DNA from: an uncultured Rhizobium sp.
GTDB taxonomy: Bacteria; Pseudomonadota; Alphaproteobacteria; Rhizobiales; Rhizobiaceae
Length of the DNA stretch: 64,000 bases
Reading direction: 5' to 3'
NCBI GenBank assembly: GCA_945952045.1
Contig: CAMFHE010000021.1
Coordinates: 1-64,000, forward strand
Below are positions 7,883 to 15,371 of the stretch, piece by piece (position 1 is the first letter of the stretch; the number at the start of each line of letters is the position of its first letter). The position numbers and the translations under genes are program-made. Below the pieces are notes generated by a model, which saw only the letters and a program-made list of their open reading frames with translations, ran no database searches and was not told the DNA's origin.

Positions 7883-9256
7883 TCAGTTTGTTATTTGTGA
7901 CAATTTTTGAAACGCAACCGAGATCGTCAGGCCGGGTGCGTTGTCATGGACGTTGAGGCGACCGGAGTGAAGATCGCAAATGGCTTTCACGAGGCTCAGG
8001 CCCAATCCGCTCCCTGGTGTCGTGCGGCTCTTGTCCAGGCGGTAAAGCCTGCGGAAGACTTTTTCTTGCTCACCCGTCGGGATACCGGGACCGTTGTCAC
8101 TGACCGCACCGACCAAGAGCCCGTTTTCTAAAGCGAGAAACAGGTTGATTGACGTTCCGGCGGGGCAGTGATTGATCGCATTTTCCACCAGATTGACGAA
8201 GAGTTGGATCAGAAGCTCCCGATCGCCTGACGTGAATGCCGGATGCGGTGTTCTGAGCTCAAGCCTGAGCGTCTGGCCGTTATCCTCCGCGACACCGGTA
8301 TATATCTCGGCCACGACGCTTAGAATTTCCGTCAGATCGACGGGTGCAAAACGCGTTTTTCGGGCGCCCGCCTCAATCTGCGAAATCCGCAGCAATGCCT
8401 CGAAAGTTCCGTTTATCTGATCACTCTCCGCGAGCGCATCCGCCAACTGTTGATCGACGGACAAACCTTTCTGGCTCATGGTCGCGGCGTCCTCGATGGT
8501 CATCTTGAGACGGTTGAGAGGTGTTTTCAATTCGTGAGCGATATCGGCGCTGACCTGGCGCATCCCTTCGACCAGTCCCGCCAGGCGATCGAGCGCGTGG
8601 TTTATCTGCCTGGATACGATATCGATATCGTCATTGTTGGAAAGCAAAGGTATCCGCGCATGCATTTGCCCATTGGAAATATCGACCATTGTGCGGGCGA
8701 TGCCATCCAGGCGTTTTTGCGCTCGGGATGCCAGAAACACACCTCCGGCGATGGCGATAAACACGATGATCACAAGCGCCCATGCAAAGCTGATAAGGGC
8801 GACCTCTTCCAGATCGTCAGTTTCGGCAAAACTTTGACCGACGACAAGCCGGTATCCCCCGACCGATCCCGCACGAACGCGGTACATCGTATCGCCCTCA
8901 AGCTTGACGTCACTGGCGCCGAGGCTTGCCAACCCGTCGGCCATTAACGGTGCGCGGATGTTTCCAGCCACATGATTTCCCGTCGCATCGGTCAGAGAGA
9001 AAATTCGATCTTCCGATGTTTTCAGCGCTGCATAGGTGTTGATCGTCGAAATCAGATCCTCGACGTCATCTGGAGTGTAGGAGGAGGCCGTGACGGAGTA
9101 GACCTCGTTTACAGCGGTATCGAGCGCCTGCCCAAGCTCGCGTTTGAGAAGCTGGTATGAAATAAAACCGGAAGCGAGGAAGGCCGCGACGAAAAGCAGC
9201 CCAAACGTTACGGCCAACCGAAAGGGCGTGCTCCGGTGAACTTTAGCGCGCTGCAT
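7883..9256 (-). CDS. Two-component sensor histidine kinase
   Basis: A 457-residue inner-membrane kinase. Transmembrane segments lie near residues 13-34 and 153-176, bracketing a periplasmic sensor region of about 115 residues. A HAMP domain follows, then a HisKA domain with phospho-acceptor His241 in ADIAHELKTPL, and an HATPase domain with N-box NLVENAINHCP and G-boxes SDNGPGIP and GSGLGLSLVKAI. Its start overlaps the end of the response regulator by 14 bases, so the pair is co-translated. The small exported protein at 10059-10454 lies upstream on the same strand. The signal sensed is unknown. Confidence 0.95.
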   Translation of the reverse strand: MQRAKVHRSTPFRLAVTFGLLFVAAFLASGFISYQLLKRELGQALDTAVNEVYSVTASSYTPDDVEDLISTINTYAALKTSEDRIFSLTDATGNHVAGNIRAPLMADGLASLGASDVKLEGDTMYRVRAGSVGGYRLVVGQSFAETDDLEEVALISFAWALVIIVFIAIAGGVFLASRAQKRLDGIARTMVDISNGQMHARIPLLSNNDDIDIVSRQINHALDRLAGLVEGMRQVSADIAHELKTPLNRLKMTIEDAATMSQKGLSVDQQLADALAESDQINGTFEALLRISQIEAGARKTRFAPVDLTEILSVVAEIYTGVAEDNGQTLRLELRTPHPAFTSGDRELLIQLFVNLVENAINHCPAGTSINLFLALENGLLVGAVSDNGPGIPTGEQEKVFRRLYRLDKSRTTPGSGLGLSLVKAICDLHSGRLNVHDNAPGLTISVAFQKLSQITN

Positions 9257-9920
9257 GAATGCTGTAGCCGGTATTGCGAACCGTATGGAGCAACGGTTGA
9301 TCGAACGGCTTGTCGATCTTGCTGCGCAGCCGACTGATATGCGTTTCGACCACGCTGGTCTTGGGATCGAAATGGAAATCCCAGACGCGTTCCAGCAACA
9401 TCGTTCGCGTCAGGACACGCCCTTCACCACGCATCAGGACCTCCAACAACGTGAACTCGCGCGGTTGAAGCTCGATCATCGTATTGCCGCGACGGGCCTG
9501 CCGTTTGACGAGGTCCAGTTCAAGATCGGCGACCCGCAGGATTGTCACTTGTTCCTGCACCGGGGGACGGCGGCCAAGGGCATTGATCCTCGCCAGCAGC
9601 TCTGAAAAGGCGAAAGGCTTGACGAGATAGTCGTCGCCTCCCGCTTCCAGACCTTCTACACGGTCGTCCACGCCCCCAATGGACGTGAGGAAAATTGCGG
9701 GCGTTTTGACGCGTGCGGCCCGGACAGCCTTAATCAACGACAGGCCGTCCAGTCCCGGAAGCATCCGGTCGACAATCATCGCATCGTATGATTCACGCGT
9801 CGCCTGAAACAGCGCATCGTGACCATCATCGATCACGTCGCAGATGTGCCCGGCTTCCGCGAACCCCTTGGCGATATACTCCGACGTCTTTCGATCGTCC
9901 TCGACAAGGAGGATGCGCAT
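9243..9920 (-). CDS. OmpR-family two-component response regulator
   Basis: A 225-residue regulator. The receiver domain holds the acidic pocket EDD (residues 7-9), phospho-acceptor Asp51 in MIVDRMLPG, a conserved Thr/Ser at LTS, and Lys in LVKPF. The C-terminal winged-helix DNA-binding domain ends with the typical VETHISRLRSKID and TVRNTGYSI. It is the partner of the overlapping histidine kinase. Likely targets are its own operon and the divergent pair of genes at 10671 and 10959; a dyad at 10548-10573 lies between them. Confidence 0.95.
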   Translation of the reverse strand: MRILLVEDDRKTSEYIAKGFAEAGHICDVIDDGHDALFQATRESYDAMIVDRMLPGLDGLSLIKAVRAARVKTPAIFLTSIGGVDDRVEGLEAGGDDYLVKPFAFSELLARINALGRRPPVQEQVTILRVADLELDLVKRQARRGNTMIELQPREFTLLEVLMRGEGRVLTRTMLLERVWDFHFDPKTSVVETHISRLRSKIDKPFDQPLLHTVRNTGYSIHAAR

Positions 9921-10058
9921 GGAGATACTCCGGTAGACCAGTTGGAAGGAGTAGAATGGACACTTTGCCGAGCTTCCCTAAACCTTGCGGCTTTGTAAAG
10001 CGCTTCGATCAATAGTCAGAACGAACAGAGCCGAGTGGGTGCTTCGGCTCCATATTTT

Positions 10059-10454
10059 TCAAGGCTTTGACGGATGGTTCAGCGCGGCAATCAGGCCTGA
10101 AACGCGCGTCCTGGCTTCACCAGCGTTCGGTTTTGCTGCCCGGAGCGACGATATCGCTTTATCGGCAGCGTCGTCGACGACGCCCCATGCCGCCTTGTCG
10201 AGATGGTAGAGGCGAGGCTGCGCCTCATCCCATGCAGTCTCGAAATCGGTGATGCGTTTTTTGGCGGCCGGAAGGTCACCCTTCTCCACCAGCGTCAGGG
10301 TGTCGGAAGCAATTTTCTCGAATGTCGTCAAATCGCCGAGCCCGGCCGTTGCAGCCATGGCAGGCGTCGTATCGATCAAAACGAGTGCAGGCGTCACCGT
10401 GGACAAGGCAACGAGCGGCAATGCGGTGAAAGGCAGCGCGAATAATATCTTCAT
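10059..10454 (-). CDS. Small exported protein of unknown function
   Basis: A 131-residue protein with a long signal peptide (about residues 1-35, ending near PAMAA). The mature part of about 95 residues is mostly alpha-helical by composition, with charged runs such as EKGDLPAAKKRITDFETAWDE and no cysteines. I do not recognise a named family with confidence. It lies upstream of the response regulator on the same strand and is divergent from another small exported protein, so it may act as a periplasmic accessory to the sensor kinase. That role is only inferred from location. Confidence 0.7.
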   Translation of the reverse strand: MKILFALPFTALPLVALSTVTPALVLIDTTPAMAATAGLGDLTTFEKIASDTLTLVEKGDLPAAKKRITDFETAWDEAQPRLYHLDKAAWGVVDDAADKAISSLRAAKPNAGEARTRVSGLIAALNHPSKP

Positions 10455-10547
10455 GTTTCATCTCCGGTGGAAGCGGATCGGCGATCACGCTTGCCCTCTA
10501 CCTGCACCGATCAGTTTGCCGTGGCATCGCGGTCACCATACCGATTT

Positions 10548-10573
10548 GTAAGGTGCAGAAAGGCGAACCTTAC
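10548..10573. promoter_or_regulatory. Inverted repeat in divergent promoter of two-component locus
   Basis: GTAAGGT-N12-ACCTTAC is a perfect 7-bp dyad roughly midway between the minus-strand gene starting at 10454 and the plus-strand gene starting at 10671. Its arms are 19 bases apart centre to centre, close to two helical turns. It is a candidate site for the local OmpR-type regulator, although these regulators more often bind direct repeats. Confidence 0.35.
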
Positions 10574-10670
10574 GAAACCGTATGCTTCCAGCAAGGCGGT
10601 GGTATGCGCATGTTTTTAAAAGGGGTCGTCAGGGCAGCAAGCCCGTGTGTGATCTCATAAGGAAAATGTA

Positions 10671-10931
10671 ATGAACAAGCTTATCGCCGCAGCCGTTCTC
10701 ACCGCCAGCATCGGCGCAGGTCTCGTCTCTTCCTACGCAAACGCTGCCAATGTTCCGTGCGAGGAAATGCTGAAGGACATGCGCGTAGCAAAAACCTCCG
10801 CCAAGTTGAGCGATGCGGATATGGCGAAGGTCAACGAACTAGAAACCAAGGCCGTCGAACGTTGCAACGCGGATGATGATGCCCGCTCCGACGCGTTCCT
10901 GACGGAAGCCATGAAGATCATGGGCAAGTAA
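10671..10931 (+). CDS. Small periplasmic protein of unknown function
   Basis: An 86-residue protein with a clear Sec signal peptide (MNKLIAAAVLTASIGAG, cleavage near YANA-AN), leaving about 61 residues. The mature part contains two cysteines (VPCEEM and ERCNAD) that could form a disulfide linking two helices. An AAGGAAAA ribosome site precedes the ATG. It is followed after 27 bases by the four-repeat membrane protein and is divergent from another small exported protein. I do not recognise its function. Confidence 0.75.
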   Translation: MNKLIAAAVLTASIGAGLVSSYANAANVPCEEMLKDMRVAKTSAKLSDADMAKVNELETKAVERCNADDDARSDAFLTEAMKIMGK

Positions 10932-10958
10932 CCACCACGATCTGACAGGAGAGATACC

Positions 10959-11750
10959 ATGAACCACCTTGTCATGGCGCGGATCAAGGCGAACCGCGTT
11001 CCGGACGTCACCATTGAGTTCTGGCTGATCAAACTCATGGCTGTGACCATGGGCGAGACGGCGGCGGATTATCTGGCCGTCAACCTGGGGCTGGGGCTGA
11101 CTGCGACTTCGCTGATCATGAGCGCCATTTTGATCGGCGCTCTCTCCTGGCAATTCTCTCAAAAACGCTACGTGCCGCATGTCTACTGGAGCGCAGTGGT
11201 TCTGATCAGCATCGTCGGCACGCTGGTGACCGACAACCTTGTCGACAATTTCGGTGTTGCGCTCCAAACCACCGCGATCGCCTTTACGCTCCTGCTAGCC
11301 CTGACTTTTTTGATCTGGTACGCCTCCGAGAAAACGCTCTCGATACACTCGATCTACACCGGACGTCGCGAGGCATTCTACTGGCTGGCTATTCTCTTCA
11401 CATTCGCACTCGGTACCGCCGTCGGCGACCTAGTCGCAGAAGTGTTCGCCTTAGGATATCTCACCACGGGAATTATATTCGGGGTCATCATCGCAGCCAT
11501 CGCCTTCGGATACTACGTGCTGAAGGTCGATGCCATCATCTCGTTCTGGCTGGCCTATATCCTCACACGGCCTCTCGGCGCATCCTTTGGCGACCTCCTG
11601 TCGCAGCCGTTTGAGTATGGCGGCCTGGGCTTCGGCACAATCATCACAAGCCTTTTGTTCCTGGCTGTGATTGCGGGGCTGGTCATTTACATGAGCGCGT
11701 TTCGCAAGTCGTCGGACGCTGATTTGAACGTTCCGCGAAAGACCTCTTGA
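10959..11750 (+). CDS. Four-repeat integral membrane protein (COG4705-like)
   Basis: A 263-residue inner-membrane protein with about eight hydrophobic segments. Four similar units each carry a small polar motif inside a membrane segment: MGETAADYLAVNLGLG, GTLVTDNLVDNFGVAL, GTAVGDLVAEVFALG and GASFGDLLSQPFEYGG. The acidic residue at the same place in each unit suggests a symmetric ion pathway. The family is usually annotated as an uncharacterised membrane-anchored protein. It is co-directional with the small periplasmic protein just upstream and divergent from a two-component system, a layout expected for a signal-induced transporter. A metal or cation substrate is a guess from the motif. Confidence 0.8.
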   Translation: MNHLVMARIKANRVPDVTIEFWLIKLMAVTMGETAADYLAVNLGLGLTATSLIMSAILIGALSWQFSQKRYVPHVYWSAVVLISIVGTLVTDNLVDNFGVALQTTAIAFTLLLALTFLIWYASEKTLSIHSIYTGRREAFYWLAILFTFALGTAVGDLVAEVFALGYLTTGIIFGVIIAAIAFGYYVLKVDAIISFWLAYILTRPLGASFGDLLSQPFEYGGLGFGTIITSLLFLAVIAGLVIYMSAFRKSSDADLNVPRKTS

Positions 11751-12029
11751 TGCACCAAGACCGGAACCCTTCGTTTGCTCGCGGAGGGCCCGGGATTCTC
11801 AATTCGAAAACAACACTGCAGCAGACGATCTCTCGCCGCTGCTGTGAGAAATACCGGGACATATTCGACTGGATGAATGGAGTGGCCGCCGCTCTAACCA
11901 CCTGACGCGTTCTATTGGAAGATCGCCGGGTTAAGTCGAACGGGTGGAGAGGAAAGTAATAATGAATCCGCTCGACCTTCGCGCAGGATTTTGAACTGCT
12001 CTTGTACCGACCTTGATGACACAATCAAC

Positions 12030-12611
12030 TCATTTGCGCGTTTTCGCCAACGGCAACATGCGATGCAAGGTGTCATCCTTTCGGTAATAGTGATGAAGCA
12101 GTGCAGCCGCCGCATGAGCGACGATGAGAAACATACTGCCATAGGCAACGAGACGATGGAGCCATGACCAAAACGCCTCGGCGGCATCGGAAACCGTGAT
12201 CGGCAGGCCAGGCATAACAAAGAGGTCAAAGACAAAGCTCGGTATACGCAATGGCGAGGCGGAGGCGACCGCCCAGCCCGTGAGCGGGATAACGAGCGTG
12301 AGCGCCAGAAGCATGCCGTGGACGCAACGCGCAGCCAGTCTCTCAAGCGTGCCGTTATCCGCGACTGATCCGGCGCGCCGGTGGGCAAGCGACCAGAGCG
12401 CACGAAACAATGCGACCGCCAGGGTCAGGAAGCCGATTGATTTGTGCCACTGGAACAGTTGAAACTGAAGGACAGGATTGTCGCCGGCGCGCGACATGAC
12501 ATAGCCGAGCGGGATCTGGGTGGCGAACAAAAGAACGATCGCCCAGTGAAGCAGAATCGCAACCCGTCCGTAACCCTCGACACGATCACTGCGCATTGCG
12601 CGCTCCTTCAT
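12030..12611 (-). CDS. Cytochrome b561 family protein
   Basis: A 193-residue di-heme b-type cytochrome with four membrane segments. Candidate heme-ligand histidines are seen in ILLHWAIV, QWHKSIG, CVHGML and the last-helix pair around LHRLVAY and VAHAAAALLHH. Such proteins move electrons from the quinone pool to periplasmic partners or superoxide. Its ATG overlaps the anti-sigma stop by four bases, so it is the last gene of the sigma operon. Together with the YceI protein upstream it suggests a redox or oxidative-stress response. Confidence 0.92.
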   Translation of the reverse strand: MKERAMRSDRVEGYGRVAILLHWAIVLLFATQIPLGYVMSRAGDNPVLQFQLFQWHKSIGFLTLAVALFRALWSLAHRRAGSVADNGTLERLAARCVHGMLLALTLVIPLTGWAVASASPLRIPSFVFDLFVMPGLPITVSDAAEAFWSWLHRLVAYGSMFLIVAHAAAALLHHYYRKDDTLHRMLPLAKTRK

Positions 12612-13390
12612 ATCAATTGCCGATAGGCTGCCTTGGCAATGACCTGCAGGCGTGCAGCCGGAAGGTTTCCAACGATGGCGCAGCGAATGCCTTCATCCCC
12701 CCAGTATACGGTTTCCAGACGTTCCACCTTGACGTGAAGAAAAGGACCATCGGTGTCGCCGCCGCTATCCATCTCCGATGGAACGACATAAAGCGTTATA
12801 CGTCGCCCTCCTTCGTCCTGATACATCAACTGCGCTGCGGCGCCGTCGCCGTTGGGCAGCAAACGCCCGCCGACGAACTGAAGCCCGAAGGATCCGAGGT
12901 CGGGCAAGTTGATTGTCCGATCGAGCCGGCCCGACAACCATTTCTGAAGGGCGGGCTTCTGCTCCGCGTCCAGTTCTACTGGCCGCACCCTGTCATCGGC
13001 GTAAAGGTTGTGCGCTTCAACCGCCGTCGCCACCAGAGCGTCCATCTTTGAACCCGACGCCGGCATCAATTGCGCCATGCCCAATCCCGATGCGATGCCA
13101 AGGCAGAAAAGCATGATCGAGGCGGCAAGATTGCGCCACCCGACAATCGGTATCCTGCGGTTTCCAGCAAGGTCATGCGGGTCCAGACGGACCGGAATCC
13201 GTTCGTTTGCGACGCCGGAATAGAGTACTCGCATCATGTCGTTCTGGCGATTCCAATCCAAAACGGTCGCGGCGGCATCCGGTGTCTGCTCAAGATAGAC
13301 CTCGACAGCGCGACGCCGCTCGCCGTCCAGTTCACCATCGACGAAGGCCTGAAGATCATCGGATATAAAATTTTGATTTTTATCGTTCAC
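12608..13390 (-). CDS. Membrane anti-sigma factor
   Basis: A 260-residue protein with an N-terminal cytoplasmic domain typical of anti-sigma factors (DDLQAFVDGELDGERRRAVE, residues 11-30), a single membrane segment at about residues 85-107, and a periplasmic C-terminal domain of about 150 residues. There is no HxxxCxxC zinc motif, so it is not a ZAS-type redox anti-sigma. It overlaps the sigma factor gene by four bases (ATGA). It should hold the sigma factor inactive until a periplasmic signal is received. The frequent name in databases is anti-sigma factor or transmembrane transcriptional regulator. Confidence 0.9.
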   Translation of the reverse strand: MNDKNQNFISDDLQAFVDGELDGERRRAVEVYLEQTPDAAATVLDWNRQNDMMRVLYSGVANERIPVRLDPHDLAGNRRIPIVGWRNLAASIMLFCLGIASGLGMAQLMPASGSKMDALVATAVEAHNLYADDRVRPVELDAEQKPALQKWLSGRLDRTINLPDLGSFGLQFVGGRLLPNGDGAAAQLMYQDEGGRRITLYVVPSEMDSGGDTDGPFLHVKVERLETVYWGDEGIRCAIVGNLPAARLQVIAKAAYRQLI

Positions 13391-13893
13391 TTTACCGCCC
13401 TCAGCTTCGAGCCATCCTCATGTGTCGCCTCCCGGATTGCGGCGCGTCCCCGACCGAGACGCGACATCAGCGTCCCGATCGGAATGCCGAGAGCCCCGGC
13501 CGCTTCCGCGTAACTGAAGCCTTCCACCGTGACGAGCAGGAGCGCTTCCCGCTGCTCGATGGGCAGAAGGTCTATCGCGCGGGCAAGCTCCGCCAGGGCG
13601 ACGCGGCTGAACTGGCTCTCCGGCATCGAAAGCTCCTGTGGCAGGGCATCGATCGGCATTGGTGAAGGGTGCCGCCTGCGGCCGCGCAGTTCATTGCGAA
13701 AGATGTTGAGGAGAATTCGAAACAGCCAGGCACGCACGGAACCCGTCGGCTTCCATAAGCTGCCCTTGCGGATCGCCCGCTCGAGGCAATCCTGAACGAT
13801 GTCGTCGGCATATTCGCGATCATGCGTCAGTCCACGTGCATAGCGGCGCAACGCCGGCACGCTATCGGTGACCTCGTCCAGGAAGTCGCTCAT
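13387..13893 (-). CDS. ECF-type RNA polymerase sigma factor
   Basis: A 168-residue sigma factor with region 2 (YADDIVQDCLERAIRKGSLW, residues 27-46) and region 4 (IEQREALLLVTVEGFSYAEA with the helix-turn-helix GIPIGTLMSRLGRGRA). It is seven bases after the small secreted protein gene and overlaps the anti-sigma gene. The likely targets include its own operon through the motif at 14355-14381 and the YceI gene through the copy at 15023-15049. Confidence 0.95.
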   Translation of the reverse strand: MSDFLDEVTDSVPALRRYARGLTHDREYADDIVQDCLERAIRKGSLWKPTGSVRAWLFRILLNIFRNELRGRRRHPSPMPIDALPQELSMPESQFSRVALAELARAIDLLPIEQREALLLVTVEGFSYAEAAGALGIPIGTLMSRLGRGRAAIREATHEDGSKLRAVK

Positions 13894-13899
13894 CTCCCG

Positions 13900-14292
13900 T
13901 CAGTCCTTGGCGACGTGCCAGATACCGCCAACACCATCGCCGGTCGTGTCGCCGGGCTTCTTGTCGTTGATCCAGCGATAGAGTGGCGCTCCCTCATGGG
14001 CCCATTGGCGCGTGCCGTCCTTACGCGTAACAATAGTGAATTCACCGTCGCTTTTTGCGTCGGCGGCAGCCGTCAACGGCGGCCATTTCTTCGCGCATTC
14101 ATCGTAGCAAGCCGAAACTCCACCCAGGTCCTTGTCAAATGTGTAGAGCGTCAAGCCTTTCGAATCCGAAAGAATGTCACCTTTCTTGCTTTCCACCTCA
14201 CGCACGGCACCACCGGCATAATCCTCGGCCTTTGCAAGAGAGGCGGTAACTGCCAGAAGAAGGCCAGCCAGGATGAGAGAATGGGAAGACAT
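13900..14292 (-). CDS. Secreted COG4315-type repeat protein
   Basis: A 130-residue exported protein. The signal peptide ends near SLAKA-ED. The mature part has the family pattern GLTLYTFDKD, then CYDECAKKWPPL, then a second half-repeat ending QWAHEGAPLYRWINDKKPGD. Two cysteines in CYDEC probably form a disulfide. The family (secreted repeat of unknown function) often sits in ECF sigma operons with cytochrome b561. The ATG at 14292 has GGAG eight bases upstream, so the longer open frame to 14349 is rejected. It is the first gene of the sigma operon. Confidence 0.88.
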   Translation of the reverse strand: MSSHSLILAGLLLAVTASLAKAEDYAGGAVREVESKKGDILSDSKGLTLYTFDKDLGGVSACYDECAKKWPPLTAAADAKSDGEFTIVTRKDGTRQWAHEGAPLYRWINDKKPGDTTGDGVGGIWHVAKD

Positions 14293-14354
14293 GATATGAA
14301 CTCCTTTCGTGGATGTTTGTAGAAGGCTGGACAACATGAAGCCTCTCACACAAG

Positions 14355-14381
14355 AACACCGGGATGGGACGTTTAATCCCC
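14355..14381 (-). promoter_or_regulatory. Candidate ECF sigma promoter, copy 1
   Basis: Read on the minus strand: GGGGATTAAA-N10-CGGTGTT, ending 62 bases before the start of the secreted protein gene. An identical pair of blocks with identical spacing lies upstream of the YceI gene. The intervening ten bases differ, which is what is expected for a -35/-10 promoter pair rather than a repeat. The sigma factor encoded downstream is the natural candidate to read it. Confidence 0.6.
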
Positions 14382-14411
14382 GCTATCTGCGAAATTCGAA
14401 TATTTTGTCGA

Positions 14412-14978
14412 TCATCGGCCCCCTTCGAGCTCCATGTCGAAGGTCACGACATTCGCGTAGATCGGTACGCCGACGCCCATGCCGTATGGCATGCGGTAAA
14501 TGTTGCCCACGACATGGAAAACGACCCGATCATGGTCGTCCCTTGCGAGCTCCGCCTGAAAGGCTTCATTCCGGCTGACGCCCCTGGCGGTCAGCGTACC
14601 CTCGATCCGAGCGGCCTTCGGCCCGGTCTGAACGACCCGCGTCGAGCGAAACGTAATGTCGGGATGTTTGTCGGAATCAAAAACTGCATTTGAACGAAGA
14701 AAGCTGTCGATCCGCGATTGACCTGTCGCGATGCTCGCGGCCTTCAGATCGATCGTGACGGATGAATGTGCGAGGTTTGCGGGATCTATCCGGAATTGTC
14801 CCGATACCTCCTTGATGGCTCCATCAAGGCCACCCCCGCCCACCTGATCGACGTGAAAGCCGATACGGGAGGATGGCTTGATGCAGTACGTTCCGCCGAC
14901 GGAGGCGTCGGCGTGAACCGTCAACGATAATGTCGTGGCTATAAAGGGCACGATAAAGCGTGTGAGAAAGCTGCGCAT
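14412..14978 (-). CDS. YceI-family periplasmic lipocalin-like protein
   Basis: A 188-residue YceI-family protein with a signal peptide (about residues 1-23, ending VHA-DA). Core features are SSRIGFHVDQ near the start, SRIDSFLRSNAVFDSDKHPDITFRS style text in the middle, and LTARGVSRNEAFQAEL. The fold is a beta-barrel that binds isoprenoid quinone-like ligands. It is upstream of the sigma operon on the same strand with its own copy of the candidate ECF promoter. With cytochrome b561 it suggests a quinone or peroxide-linked stress function. Confidence 0.92.
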   Translation of the reverse strand: MRSFLTRFIVPFIATTLSLTVHADASVGGTYCIKPSSRIGFHVDQVGGGGLDGAIKEVSGQFRIDPANLAHSSVTIDLKAASIATGQSRIDSFLRSNAVFDSDKHPDITFRSTRVVQTGPKAARIEGTLTARGVSRNEAFQAELARDDHDRVVFHVVGNIYRMPYGMGVGVPIYANVVTFDMELEGGR

Positions 14979-15022
14979 TGGCCACCTCGTTGGCGTGGAT
15001 GAAGATGGATTTCTTCAAACTA

Positions 15023-15049
15023 AACACCGCAGCTGTTGATTTAATCCCC
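15023..15049 (-). promoter_or_regulatory. Candidate ECF sigma promoter, copy 2
   Basis: Read on the minus strand: GGGGATTAAA-N10-CGGTGTT, ending 44 bases before the YceI start. Both blocks and the 10-base gap match copy 1 exactly, while the gap sequence is different. This supports a two-promoter regulon of the neighbouring ECF sigma factor. Confidence 0.6.
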
Positions 15050-15264
15050 CGCCTCGGAATGGACGTTAATCAGATCGCTGATTTCCCGGTCAGCCTGTTG
15101 CGCGCTGATTGAGAGCGGAGCGACGCGCGAAACGGCGCGAACCCGCAATCGGTCCGCTCAAGGTCGAGCGTGCTTCACGACGCTTGCCCTCAATTGCCTG
15201 CAGGATATAGAGCGAGTTCGTCGCCCAACATGAGGAAGTCGAGGGACGAAGACTGGCTTAACTG

Positions 15265-15284
15265 GGCCCTACGCGCATAGGGCC
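15265..15284. terminator. Possible hairpin terminator
   Basis: GGCCCTA-N6-TAGGGCC forms a 7-bp GC-rich stem about 90 bases beyond the stop of the S9 peptidase gene. No run of T follows on either strand, so intrinsic termination is weakly supported. Confidence 0.3.
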
Positions 15285-15371
15285 AAGCGTTACCACCACG
15301 GAAACCCTTCGATCGAGATGCACTTGACGAGATTCGAAGCGTAGTGACCCGCGTTCAGCCCTTGGTGTCGA

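Larger units (their letters stand above)
14979..15371. other. Intergenic region with promoter and one hairpin
   Basis: The right-hand half lies downstream of the S9 peptidase stop (minus strand) and holds one 7-bp hairpin at 15265-15284. The left end holds the candidate ECF promoter of the YceI gene. I see no gene, RNA or repeat in the remaining sequence. Confidence 0.5.
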
